The translations under genes were made by a program, and so were the position numbers. 64,000 nucleotides of DNA from Candidatus Nanopelagicales bacterium (GTDB taxonomy: Bacteria > Actinomycetota > Actinomycetes > S36-B12 > GCA-2699445). Under the pieces are notes generated by a model. That model searched no databases and had not been told where the DNA came from. It worked only from the letters and a program-made list of their open reading frames with translations. The first letter of the stretch is position 1, and every line of letters begins with the position of its first letter. The stretch covers positions 1-64,000 of the forward strand of contig JBAOHO010000022.1 of assembly GCA_037045355.1 (NCBI GenBank). The letters run 5' to 3'. Positions 17,477 to 26,152 of the stretch are shown here, in pieces.

Positions 17477-18693
17477 TCGACGAGACGCTGAAAGTCGGCA
17501 TCGTGTGTCCCTACGCGTGGGACGTGCCCGGTGGGGTGCAGTTCCATGTGCGTGACCTCAGGCGAGCGCTGCTTCGTGAGGGCCACTCGGTCGAGATTCT
17601 GGCGCCCGCCGAAGATGACGACAATGTCCCGCCCTACGTCACCTCCACGGGTCGACCTGTCGCCGTGCGCTACAACGGTTCGGTCGCCCGGCTGAATCTC
17701 GGATTCCGGTCCACCCGCAGGGTCCGTGAATGGATTCGGACGCACGACTTCGACGTGATGCACATCCATGAGCCGCTGTCCCCGAGCATCGGGGCCATCG
17801 CCGCATGGGCAGCCCAGGGCCCGATTGTCGCCACGTGGCACTCCAGCATGGAGAAGTCCCGGGTCCTGTCAGCGGGCTTCTACCTCGCGCAGACCGTCAT
17901 GGAGAAGACGCGGGGGCGCATCGCCGTGTCGGAGCTCGCCCGGCGCACTCTTGTCGACCACGTCGGTGGTGACGCCGTCTTGATCCCCAACGGTGTCGAG
18001 TGTGCGTCGTTCGCGGACGCGGAGCCGTTTCCGGACTGGCCCGGACCGGGCAAGGCGCTGTTCTTCCTCGGTCGACTCGATGAACCGCGTAAGGGGTTGG
18101 ACATCTTGCTCGCCGCCCTGCCCACGATCGCCGAGCGGCATCCGGGGGTGCGGGTCCTGATCGCCGGTCCCGGGGACGAGGAGGACATCACCAAGAAGTT
18201 GCCGTCCGACGTCGCTGCTCGCCTGACATTCCTCGGCCTGGTGTCCGAGGAGGACAAGGTCCGCGCGTTCCACTCCGCCGATGTCTATGTCGCCCCCAAC
18301 ACGGGCGGCGAGTCGTTCGGCATCGTGCTGCTCGAGGCCATGGCCAGCGGCACCCCGGTTGCCGCCAGCGACCTCGAGGCATTCCGGCGCGTACTGGACA
18401 ACGGCCGTGCGGGACGGCACTTCCGCAACGAAGACCCCGCCGATCTCGCAGCAGTGGTGAGTGATCTGCTCTCCGACGACGACGCGCGCCGCACTCTGGC
18501 CGAGGTCGGCCGGGAGCGGGCATGGCTGTACGACTGGAGTCGCGTCACCCGCGAGATCGTCGACGTCTACCGCAGCGTGCGCATGCCGGGGGAGAAGGTC
18601 ACAGAGGATCTGCGCGGGCAGTTCGTCGGCCGGCTGGCCCGGTTCTCCGGCCAGGATCCCTCCCCAACTTCTCGGTCCGGAGACACCTCATGA
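17473..18693 (+). CDS. pimA: phosphatidylinositol alpha-mannosyltransferase
   Basis: A 406-aa GT4 glycosyltransferase that adds the first mannose from GDP-mannose to phosphatidylinositol at the cytoplasmic membrane face. It has the N-terminal V-G-I-V-C-P-Y-A-W-D-V-P-G-G-V-Q loop of PimA, H-I-H-E-P (residues ~97-101) and the GT4 donor-site E-x7-E motif (E-S-F-G-I-V-L-L-E) near residue 280. The start GTG 17473 overlaps the corrected acyltransferase stop. A Ser/Asp-rich tail follows the last helix. With pgsA and the acyltransferase it forms the core PIM operon. Confidence 0.93.
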   Translation: MIDETLKVGIVCPYAWDVPGGVQFHVRDLRRALLREGHSVEILAPAEDDDNVPPYVTSTGRPVAVRYNGSVARLNLGFRSTRRVREWIRTHDFDVMHIHEPLSPSIGAIAAWAAQGPIVATWHSSMEKSRVLSAGFYLAQTVMEKTRGRIAVSELARRTLVDHVGGDAVLIPNGVECASFADAEPFPDWPGPGKALFFLGRLDEPRKGLDILLAALPTIAERHPGVRVLIAGPGDEEDITKKLPSDVAARLTFLGLVSEEDKVRAFHSADVYVAPNTGGESFGIVLLEAMASGTPVAASDLEAFRRVLDNGRAGRHFRNEDPADLAAVVSDLLSDDDARRTLAEVGRERAWLYDWSRVTREIVDVYRSVRMPGEKVTEDLRGQFVGRLARFSGQDPSPTSRSGDTS

Positions 18694-18811
18694 CGCTGTC
18701 ATCGGCGCATCGGCACCCGCGGTCATGCCTGCCGGGGCAGACGGCCGGACACTGCCTGTCGAAGCCAACCCAGGCCGTCCCGCGCGGGAACGTCTCGGCT
18801 GAGGTCCGCGT

Positions 18812-19360
18812 ATGAGTTGGTGGGTATGGATCGTGGTCGCTATCGCCTTCGCGGTGGCTTTCTGGTACCTGTCATCGACGGCCGGTCGACTCGATCGGCT
18901 GCACCGCAGGGTCGACGCCGGGCGAATCGCCTTGGACCGCGCCCTACTCGAGCGGGCGTCCGTGGCCGCGGAAGTATCAGCCGCCGGAATGCCGGACCCG
19001 GTGGCAGCTGCCGTGATCTCTGACGCTGCCCACGAGGTCCGTCGCGTCCCGCCGGACAACGAACTCGAACGAAGCCTCGCGGAGTCCAACCTGACGCAGG
19101 TTCTCGGTGCCGCGTTCGACGATCCGGAATCTGTCACCGAACTGGCCTCGGTGCCTGGCGGCCAGGACTTGATGGTCGATCTGGAGAGCACCACTCGCCG
19201 GGTCGAACTGTCTCGCCGCTTCCTCAACGACGCGGTTCGTGCCTGTCGGGACGTGCGGTACCAGTGGTTCGTGCGGGTGTTCCGGCTGGCCGGGCACACG
19301 CCCTGGCCCCAGACCTTCGAGATGGACGACACCCCCCCAGCGGGCTTCGGCATCCGCTGA
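18812..19360 (+). CDS. LemA-like single-span membrane protein
   Basis: A 182-aa protein with one N-terminal helix (residues 2-20), then a long, mostly helical cytoplasmic or exposed part (L-H-R-R-V-D-A-G-R-I-A-L-D ... V-E-L-S-R-R-F-L-N-D-A-V). This resembles the LemA-related proteins often found between pimA and pdxS in actinobacteria. The C-terminal segment ends with T-P-W-P-Q-T-F-E. Function unknown; the constant position beside the PIM genes suggests an envelope role. It begins at ATG 18812 without a strong ribosome site; an upstream gap of about 118 bases separates it from pimA. Confidence 0.6.
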   Translation: MSWWVWIVVAIAFAVAFWYLSSTAGRLDRLHRRVDAGRIALDRALLERASVAAEVSAAGMPDPVAAAVISDAAHEVRRVPPDNELERSLAESNLTQVLGAAFDDPESVTELASVPGGQDLMVDLESTTRRVELSRRFLNDAVRACRDVRYQWFVRVFRLAGHTPWPQTFEMDDTPPAGFGIR

Positions 19361-19450
19361 CCGCTGCGCGATGGGTTGGGGAGTCGTGTCGAAACGGCCT
19401 ACGATGGGTCACCCGGATCCGGTGTGATCCGTTCAGTGGAGGTAACCGCA

Positions 19451-20353
19451 ATGGCCGAGTCCCAGACCACCCCTGCCGTCGGCACCGACCGCGTCAAGCG
19501 CGGTATGGCTGAGATGCTCAAGGGCGGCGTGATCATGGACGTCGTCACCCCCGAACAGGCCCGAATCGCCGAGGACTCCGGTGCAGTGGCGGTGATGGCC
19601 CTGGAACGGGTGCCGGCGGATATCAGGGCACAAGGCGGCGTGTCCCGCATGAGCGACCCCGACATGATCGACGGCATCATCGAGACCGTCTCCATCCCCG
19701 TCATGGCCAAGGCCCGGATCGGACACTTCGTCGAGGCTCAGATCCTGCAGTCGCTCGGGGTGGACTACATCGACGAGTCTGAGGTCCTCACTCCGGCCGA
19801 CTACGCCAATCACATCGACAAGTGGCAGTTCACCGTGCCGTTCGTGTGCGGGGCCACCAACCTCGGTGAGGCGTTGCGCCGCATCACCGAAGGTGCTGCG
19901 ATGATCCGCAGCAAGGGCGAAGCGGGCACAGGCGACGTCTCCAACGCCACCACGCACATGCGCACCATTCGCGCCGAGATCAATCGCCTGTCCGCCATGT
20001 CGCCCGACGAGCTGTACGTGGCCGCCAAGGAACTGCAGGCGCCCTACGATCTGGTCGTCGAAGTGGCCGAGGCCAAGTCCCTGCCGGTTGTGATGTTCAC
20101 CGCAGGTGGCATCGCGACTCCCGCCGATGCGGCGATGATGATGCAGCTCGGCGCCGACGGCGTCTTCGTGGGATCCGGGATCTTCAAGTCCGGCAACCCC
20201 GCACAGCGCGCACACGCCATCGTGCAGGCGACCACCCACTACGACAATCCCGATGTCCTGGCCAAGGTCTCCCGCGGCCTCGGCGAGGCCATGGTCGGCA
20301 TCAATGTCGAGGAACTGCCGGTCGATCACCGCCTAGCCGAGCGCGGCTGGTGA
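19451..20353 (+). CDS. pdxS: pyridoxal 5'-phosphate synthase subunit PdxS
   Basis: A 300-aa TIM-barrel synthase that condenses ribose 5-phosphate, glyceraldehyde 3-phosphate and ammonia to PLP. It shows the family core K-R-G-M-A-E-M-L-K-G-G-V-I-M-D-V, the catalytic Lys of V-M-A-K-A-R-I-G-H, and G-E-A-G-T-G-D. ATG 19451 is chosen from GGAGGT 7 bases upstream. Ammonia comes from PdxT, encoded directly downstream with a GTGA overlap. Confidence 0.97.
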   Translation: MAESQTTPAVGTDRVKRGMAEMLKGGVIMDVVTPEQARIAEDSGAVAVMALERVPADIRAQGGVSRMSDPDMIDGIIETVSIPVMAKARIGHFVEAQILQSLGVDYIDESEVLTPADYANHIDKWQFTVPFVCGATNLGEALRRITEGAAMIRSKGEAGTGDVSNATTHMRTIRAEINRLSAMSPDELYVAAKELQAPYDLVVEVAEAKSLPVVMFTAGGIATPADAAMMMQLGADGVFVGSGIFKSGNPAQRAHAIVQATTHYDNPDVLAKVSRGLGEAMVGINVEELPVDHRLAERGW

Positions 20354-20958
20354 CCCCGGACCCATTGGTCGGGGTCCTGGCGCTCCAGGGAGCCTTTCGC
20401 GAACACTTGGGGATCCTGCGTTCGTTGTCGATCACGGCACGAACGGTCCGCACCTCCGACGAGCTCGACACCGTCGATGCTCTGGTGATCCCGGGCGGAG
20501 AGTCGACGACCATGTCGCGTCTGGCGATCGACCTCCACATGCTCGACCCCGTCTCCGAACGGGTCGCCCGAGGGATGCCCACCTTCGGCACCTGCGCGGG
20601 GTTGATCATGCTGGCAGATCGGTTGTTGGACGGTCGCACCGATCAGCGCCAGTTCGGTGGACTCGACCTGACGGTGCGCCGTAACGCCTTCGGGCGCCAG
20701 GTCGAATCCTTCGAACAACCGGTCCCGATCCCGGTAATCGGTGAGCCGGATTTCCCGGCGGTCTTCATCCGGGCTCCGTGGGTCGAATCCGCGGGACCGG
20801 ACGTCGAGATCCTCGGCACCATCTCTCGACCGGATCGTTCCGGTGTCACAGCGGATAGGATCGTGGCCGTTCGGCAGGGGCCGGTGCTGGCGACCTCGTT
20901 CCACCCGGAGTTGACGTCCGACGACCGCCTGCACCGGTTGTTCCGCACGATGATCTGA
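20350..20958 (+). CDS. pdxT: pyridoxal 5'-phosphate synthase glutaminase subunit PdxT
   Basis: A 202-aa class I amidotransferase. The nucleophile Cys is in F-G-T-C-A-G (about residue 80), and the His and Glu in S-F-H-P-E near the C-terminus complete the triad. The substrate loop P-G-G-E-S-T-T is present. It frees ammonia from glutamine and channels it to PdxS. GTG 20350 overlaps the pdxS stop, so the two are translationally coupled. Confidence 0.97.
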   Translation: MTPDPLVGVLALQGAFREHLGILRSLSITARTVRTSDELDTVDALVIPGGESTTMSRLAIDLHMLDPVSERVARGMPTFGTCAGLIMLADRLLDGRTDQRQFGGLDLTVRRNAFGRQVESFEQPVPIPVIGEPDFPAVFIRAPWVESAGPDVEILGTISRPDRSGVTADRIVAVRQGPVLATSFHPELTSDDRLHRLFRTMI

Positions 20959-21011
20959 CGATTCGAGGCACAAGCTCGGGGCACTGACCCAGGGCACTAG
21001 GGAGGCGATGT

Positions 21012-21761
21012 ATGTCGGGGCATTCCAAATGGGCGACCACCAAGCACAAGAAGGCCGTGGTCGACGCCAAGCGGGGCAAACTCTTCGCCAAGCTCATCAA
21101 GAACGTCGAAGTGGCCGCCCGCCAGGGCGGTGGCGATCCTGCCGGCAACCCGACCCTCTACGACGCGATCCAGAAGGCCAAGAAGAACTCGGTCCCCAAC
21201 GACAACATCGACCGCGCGGTCAAGCGGGGGTCGGGTGCCGAGGCGGGCGGCGCGCACTACGAAACGATCATGTACGAGGGATATGGTCCGGCCGGCGTCG
21301 CCGTGCTTATCGAGTGTCTGACCGACAACCGCAATCGGGCAGCGGGCGAAGTCCGGACCGCGATGACCCGCAACGGTGGTTCCATGGCCGACCCCGGTTC
21401 AGTGTCCTACTTGTTCGCCCGGCGGGGGGTTGTGATCGTGTCGCGCGATGCCGCCGGTGAGGACGAGATCCTCGATGCGGTGCTCGAGGCCGGCGCGGAG
21501 GAGGTCAACGACCTCGAGGAATCCTGGGAGATCGTCAGCGAGGCCTCCGATGTCGTCGCGGTTCGCACCGCCCTGCAGAAAGCCGGGATCGACTACGACT
21601 CGGCGGAAGCGACGTTCCTGCCCAGCGTCACCGTCGCGCTCGACGAAGAGGCCGCGCGCAAGACCTTCCGGCTGATCGAGTCCCTGGAGGATTCCGACGA
21701 CGTCCAGAACGTGTACGCGAACTTCGATGTGTCGGACGAAGTAATGGAAGCCGTCGGCTGA
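21012..21761 (+). CDS. YebC/PmpR-family protein, probable translation or transcription factor
   Basis: A 249-aa protein with the standard M-S-G-H-S-K-W-A-T-T-K-H-K-K N-terminus, the Y-E-G-Y-G-P-x-G-V-A-V hinge and a C-terminal N-V-Y-A-N-F-D. YebC proteins were long called transcriptional regulators; newer work links members to ribosome stalling relief at proline stretches. Its place between pdxT and the ruvCAB genes is the ancestral actinobacterial order. ATG 21012 follows GGGAGGCG. Confidence 0.93.
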   Translation: MSGHSKWATTKHKKAVVDAKRGKLFAKLIKNVEVAARQGGGDPAGNPTLYDAIQKAKKNSVPNDNIDRAVKRGSGAEAGGAHYETIMYEGYGPAGVAVLIECLTDNRNRAAGEVRTAMTRNGGSMADPGSVSYLFARRGVVIVSRDAAGEDEILDAVLEAGAEEVNDLEESWEIVSEASDVVAVRTALQKAGIDYDSAEATFLPSVTVALDEEAARKTFRLIESLEDSDDVQNVYANFDVSDEVMEAVG

Positions 21762-21965
21762 TGCGGTCGCAACGACCGATCACCTCGTCTAGTGTCACGG
21801 GGGAGTCCTGGATGGCTTGTTTCTCGTTCGGAAGCGGTGAGATGCCAGGCGGATGACGAGTGAATAGTGGGTCTATTCGCAGGGAAGACGAATCCGCAGA
21901 TCACCGCTTGAGTGCGGCCGGGAAGCCACCCGGGGCACCAGCGTCAGCACGAGGAGGCAGACGAC

Positions 21966-23747
21966 GTGAGCGACCTTGACAGCGCCGTACGCAGCGCAAA
22001 CGACCTGCGGGCCGTCGGCCAACAGATGACCGGGTTCGATGCGGCCACTTGGCGCACTGCCGCGGGGGACAGGGGCCTGCGCTCGTCCATCGTCGCCGTG
22101 TCGCTGATGGACTCGACCCCGGACTGGGAACGACTGCACGCCCGGTTCGATCGCCTGACCCGACTGGTCCCCGTGTTGCGCGAACGGCCTCTGTTCGGAG
22201 CCACCGGAGTCTCGGGTCCGCGGATGGCGATCGATCCGGATTTCGACCTCGATATCCATCTGCACCGGTTCCGACTCCCCGAGGGAGCCGGCTGGGCCGG
22301 GGTGCTGAACGAAGCCCGGCGGATGAGTCTCACGGACTTCGATCACGACCGGCCGTTGTGGGAGTCGGTGCTGGTGGAGGGACTGCCGGAGGGCCGGTCC
22401 GCGCTGATCTTGAAACTGCATCACGCGGTCGCGGACGGGCAAGGCACGATCCTGATCGCCGCCAACCTGTTCGAGCTCACGCCCGAAGGCAATCCTGACG
22501 AACCCAAGGCGCCTCCGCCGCCCACGGGACACGATGTCTCCGTCACGACGATCAGTCGAGCGAACATCACCGACAACATCAGCCGGGTGGCCGAAGCCGC
22601 GATCTCCGGCGCCAAGGTGATGGCCGAACTGGCCATCGGTAGTGTCAAGAACCCTGTGGCGACGTGGTCCGACGCGGTCAACATGGCCGAATCGTTGGGT
22701 CGCTTCGCCTCGATGCCGGATTCTGCGTTGTCACCTCTGATGGGCTCCCGGTCGACCATGTACCGGTTCGCCACGTTCGAGTTGCCTTTCGAGCAGATGC
22801 GCTCGGCCGCAAAGAAGCGCGGCGACACGGTCAACGACGTGTTCCTTGGCTCTGTCGTGACGGGCGTTGCCAAGTACCACGATCGACATGGCCGCCCCAC
22901 GCGGCGGCTGCGCTTCAATCTCCCGATCAGCCTGCGCAAGGCCAGCAAGGACGGCAGTGCGTCCAACGCCGTGACCATTGCGAGGTTCGAGTTGCCCGTC
23001 AACGGTTGCTCGATCGACGACCGGATCAAGGCAGCGCACGACGAGGTCAAACGCTGGCGCGACGAACCGGCCCTGTCGTTGGCCAACCCACTGGCGGACG
23101 TGACCTGGATGGTGCCCGTCCCCGTGCTCGCCTCGGTGGCGCGGGCCAGCGACATCACGACCTCGAACGTTCCCGGCCCTCCCATGCCGATCTACATCTG
23201 CGGCAGTCGGGTGGTGGGTACCTGGCCACTCGTTCCCACCGTGGGGGCAGCGAGCAACATCACGATGGTCACCTACGACGGCACAGCGTTCGTGGGTGTG
23301 TCCGCAGATACCGCCGCGATACCGGACCTCGACGACTTCATCACGGATCTGCGGGCGGGTTTCGCGGACGTCACCGGCGCGCCGGTTGGTCCGGTGGACC
23401 CGGCGGCCCCACGGGACGAGGGCACCGCCTCGGGCAAGAGCACGTCCTCGGAGAAGAGCACGTCCACGGGGAAGAGCACGTCCACGGAGAAGAGCACTTC
23501 CACGGAGAAGAGTGCCGCGAAGCGGGCCGCGACCAAGGACAAGAAACCCCGGGCGGCGACGAAAAAAGGCGCGGCCACCAAAGAACCCGCTGATCCCAAG
23601 AAGCCCGCGGCGGCCAAGAAGCCCGCGGCGGCCAAGAAGCCCGCGGCGGCCAAGAAGCCCGCGGCGGCCAAGAAGCCCGCGCGCGCCAAGAGCGCCAAGA
23701 AGAGGACCGCTGCTCCGGAGTCTGCCCCCGAGGAGACGCCCTCCTAG
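21966..23747 (+). CDS. wax ester synthase/diacylglycerol acyltransferase with histone-like C-terminal tail
   Basis: A 593-aa protein. Residues 1-470 form a WS/DGAT with the catalytic H-H-A-V-A-D-G at about 151, the P-L-W-E-S substrate loop and the N-V-P-G-P motif near 395. These enzymes make wax esters or triacylglycerol and sit on lipid inclusions. From about residue 475 it has an unusual tail: K-S-T-S-x-E repeats, then basic Lys/Arg segments and five copies of K-K-P-A-A-A, like eukaryotic histone H1, AlgP or Hc1 tails. GTG 21966 follows GAGGAGG. WS/DGATs normally end soon after the enzyme domain, so the tail is an addition that may bind DNA or another polyanion. Confidence 0.9.
   Translation: MSDLDSAVRSANDLRAVGQQMTGFDAATWRTAAGDRGLRSSIVAVSLMDSTPDWERLHARFDRLTRLVPVLRERPLFGATGVSGPRMAIDPDFDLDIHLHRFRLPEGAGWAGVLNEARRMSLTDFDHDRPLWESVLVEGLPEGRSALILKLHHAVADGQGTILIAANLFELTPEGNPDEPKAPPPPTGHDVSVTTISRANITDNISRVAEAAISGAKVMAELAIGSVKNPVATWSDAVNMAESLGRFASMPDSALSPLMGSRSTMYRFATFELPFEQMRSAAKKRGDTVNDVFLGSVVTGVAKYHDRHGRPTRRLRFNLPISLRKASKDGSASNAVTIARFELPVNGCSIDDRIKAAHDEVKRWRDEPALSLANPLADVTWMVPVPVLASVARASDITTSNVPGPPMPIYICGSRVVGTWPLVPTVGAASNITMVTYDGTAFVGVSADTAAIPDLDDFITDLRAGFADVTGAPVGPVDPAAPRDEGTASGKSTSSEKSTSTGKSTSTEKSTSTEKSAAKRAATKDKKPRAATKKGAATKEPADPKKPAAAKKPAAAKKPAAAKKPAAAKKPARAKSAKKRTAAPESAPEETPS
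23420..23700 (+). repeat. coding repeats of the WS/DGAT tail
   Basis: Two families of in-frame repeats occur: AAGAGCACGTCC-type 15-base units (23433-23510) and GCGGCCAAGAAGCCC-type 15-base units repeated five times (23600-23690). Both encode the low-complexity Lys tail. Confidence 0.8.
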
Positions 23748-23881
23748 GCAACTGCCCCGTCGGCCCGCGGTCCTGGTGCGGGACGCGCCGTGACGATGAT
23801 GCCCGCAGAGCGGGTCCGGCCGCGCTAGGGTGCGAACATACGTTCGACTGCGGCCTCGGCCGCGGGGCCACGGGAGGCAGC

Positions 23882-24385
23882 GTGCGCGTTCTGGGAGTCG
23901 ACCCCGGATTGACCCGATGTGGGATCGGCATGGTCGACTCCTTGCCCGGGCGACGGGTCCGTCTGGTCGACTACTCGGTGATCCGCTCCAGTCCCGCAGA
24001 CGATCTGGGGCAGCGACTTGCGGTCGTCCACGGCGAGATCTCCGCGATCATCACCGCGCAGCGTCCCGACGTGGTGGCAGTGGAGCGAGTGTTCGCTCAG
24101 AAGAACACGCGCACGGCCATGGCCACCGCCCAGGCCGCGGCCGTCGCGCTGCTCGCCGCCACGCAGGCAGGGCTGCCCATCGCGCTGCACACCCCCAGCG
24201 AGGTCAAGGCGGCCGTCACCGGAAGTGGTCGGGCCGACAAACAGCAGGTGGCCGTCATGGTGATGCGGCTGCTGCGCCTTCCGGAGCAGCCCACTCCGGC
24301 CGATGCTGCCGATGCCCTGGCTCTGGCTATCTGTCACTCGTGGCGAGCACCTCTCGCCGCCCGTCTGTCCGAGGTGATCGCATGA
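23882..24385 (+). CDS. ruvC: Holliday junction resolvase RuvC
   Basis: A 167-aa RNase H-fold nuclease that cuts four-way junctions after RuvAB branch migration. The catalytic acids are visible as D7 of G-V-D-P-G-L, the Glu of V-E-R-V-F (about residue 68), and the D of D-A-A-D-A-L-A near the C-terminus. GTG 23882 is the start, preceded by GGGAGGCA. It overlaps ruvA by ATGA. Confidence 0.96.
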   Translation: MRVLGVDPGLTRCGIGMVDSLPGRRVRLVDYSVIRSSPADDLGQRLAVVHGEISAIITAQRPDVVAVERVFAQKNTRTAMATAQAAAVALLAATQAGLPIALHTPSEVKAAVTGSGRADKQQVAVMVMRLLRLPEQPTPADAADALALAICHSWRAPLAARLSEVIA

Positions 24386-24981
24386 TCGAGTACGTCCGCG
24401 GCACCGTCGACCGTCGCGCCGAAGACCACGTCGTGATCGATGTCGGCGGCATCGGCATCCGCGTGCAGGCCGCGCCCGCCACGGTTGCCGCGCTCAGTGC
24501 CGGCACCCCCTGCCAGGTGCCCACCAGCCTCGTCGTCCGCGAGGACTCGTGGACTCTGTACGGATTCACCGATCTCGACGAGCGAGAAGTCTTCGACTTG
24601 GTCCAGACGGTCTCCGGAATCGGCCCTCGAACCGCCCAGGCATTGGTGGCCACACTGTCCACCGACGGACTTCGTCGCGCGGTCCAGCAACAAGACGAGC
24701 GACAGATCATGACCGTGCCTGGGATCGGACGCAAGGGTGCCCAGCGGATCCTGCTCGAGTTGGGCGATCGTCTGGGGCCGCCAAGCACCGGCGCTGGCTC
24801 CGACCCGGCTCCGACGGGTACCCCCCAGTGGAACGGAGATGTGGTCAGTGGCCTCATGGGCCTCGGTTGGTCCCAGCGCGAGGCTGAGACAGCAGTCGCG
24901 GCCGTCTCCGGAGAAGTCGCTGAGGATGCCGATGTCGCTCAGGTGCTCAAGGCAGCCCTGCGGGAGTTGAAGCGCACATGA
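24382..24981 (+). CDS. ruvA: Holliday junction branch migration protein RuvA
   Basis: A 199-aa protein with the N-terminal OB fold (E-Y-V-R-G-T-V), two helix-hairpin-helix motifs (V-S-G-I-G-P-R-T-A and V-P-G-I-G-R-K-G-A) that bind the junction, and a C-terminal domain that touches RuvB. The acidic pin (D-L-D-E-R-E) is present. It overlaps ruvC and ruvB by four bases. Confidence 0.96.
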   Translation: MIEYVRGTVDRRAEDHVVIDVGGIGIRVQAAPATVAALSAGTPCQVPTSLVVREDSWTLYGFTDLDEREVFDLVQTVSGIGPRTAQALVATLSTDGLRRAVQQQDERQIMTVPGIGRKGAQRILLELGDRLGPPSTGAGSDPAPTGTPQWNGDVVSGLMGLGWSQREAETAVAAVSGEVAEDADVAQVLKAALRELKRT

Positions 24982-26120
24982 CTACCCCCAACGCTCACGA
25001 TGGCCCCGCCGCTCCCTCCGCCCCCGCCACTCCCGCCGCTCCCTCCGCCCCCGTCGCCCCCGACGGGGATCGACTCGTCGACCCCGTCCGCGAACCGGGT
25101 GAGGCAGCACTGGACTCCGCCCTGAGGCCGCAGTCGCTGGCGGAGTTCGTCGGGCAGCCTCGAGTGCGCGACCAGCTCGACTTGGTGCTGACCGCGGCCC
25201 GCGGACGTTCCCGAGTGCCCGATCACGTTCTGCTGTCGGGTCCTCCCGGCCTCGGCAAGACCACGCTGGCCGCCATCATCGCCACCGAACTCGGAGTGCC
25301 GTTCCGCATCACCAGTGGGCCCGCGTTGCAGCACGCCGGCGACCTCGCCGCTCTGCTCACCAGCCTGCAGCCGGGTGAGGTCCTGTTCCTCGACGAGATC
25401 CACCGCACGTCGCGGGCGGCGCAGGAACTCCTCTACATCGCCATGGAGGATTTCCGTGTCGACATCATCGTCGGCAAGGGTCCCGGGGCGACAGCCATCC
25501 CGCTTGACCTGGAACCGTTCACCCTGGTCGGCGCCACAACGCGCGCTGGGCTGCTGCCCGGCCCGTTGCGTGACCGCTTCGGGTTCACCGCCCACCTGGA
25601 CTTCTACGACCAGACCGACCTCAGCACCATCCTGACCCGATCGGCGGCGCTCTTGGGCGTGAGCGCCGACACCGACGGCATCGCCGAGATAGCCGGCCGC
25701 AGCCGAGGCACCCCACGCGTGGCCAATCGACTGCTGCGGCGGGTGCGCGATTATGCGCAGGTGCACGGCAACGGCACGGTCGATCGAGCGACGGCGCACG
25801 CGGCCTTGGACCTCTACGAGGTTGATGCACTCGGCCTCGACCGGCTCGACCGATCCGTACTGGATGCCCTGGTGCTCCGATTCGGCGGCGGACCAGTCGG
25901 GCTCAACACGTTGGCGGTGGCTGTCGGGGAAGAGAGCGAGACGGTCGAAACTGTGGCCGAACCGTTCCTCCTCCGGCTGGGATTCATCACGCGAGGCCCA
26001 CGCGGACGAGAGGCCACTGCAGCAGGGTGGCGCCATCTGGGAGCCACGCCCCCGGTGCCCGCGCCAGCGCAACTCGCGCTTTCCGCCGACCTGGACAGCG
26101 GCGCCGCCGACGGCGGGTAA
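24978..26120 (+). CDS. ruvB: Holliday junction helicase RuvB
   Basis: A 380-aa AAA+ motor that drives branch migration. Walker A is G-P-P-G-L-G-K-T-T (residues ~86-94), Walker B is L-F-L-D-E-I-H-R, and the arginine finger lies in the P-G-P-L-R-D-R-F block. A C-terminal winged helix follows. The N-terminus carries an extra Pro/Ala-rich stretch of about 30 residues (A-P-S-A-P-A-T-P) not normal for RuvB. ATGA overlap with ruvA. Confidence 0.96.
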   Translation: MTTPNAHDGPAAPSAPATPAAPSAPVAPDGDRLVDPVREPGEAALDSALRPQSLAEFVGQPRVRDQLDLVLTAARGRSRVPDHVLLSGPPGLGKTTLAAIIATELGVPFRITSGPALQHAGDLAALLTSLQPGEVLFLDEIHRTSRAAQELLYIAMEDFRVDIIVGKGPGATAIPLDLEPFTLVGATTRAGLLPGPLRDRFGFTAHLDFYDQTDLSTILTRSAALLGVSADTDGIAEIAGRSRGTPRVANRLLRRVRDYAQVHGNGTVDRATAHAALDLYEVDALGLDRLDRSVLDALVLRFGGGPVGLNTLAVAVGEESETVETVAEPFLLRLGFITRGPRGREATAAGWRHLGATPPVPAPAQLALSADLDSGAADGG

Positions 26121-26152
26121 GGTAGGTCGGTCACCGCGATCTGGAGGAGTCT

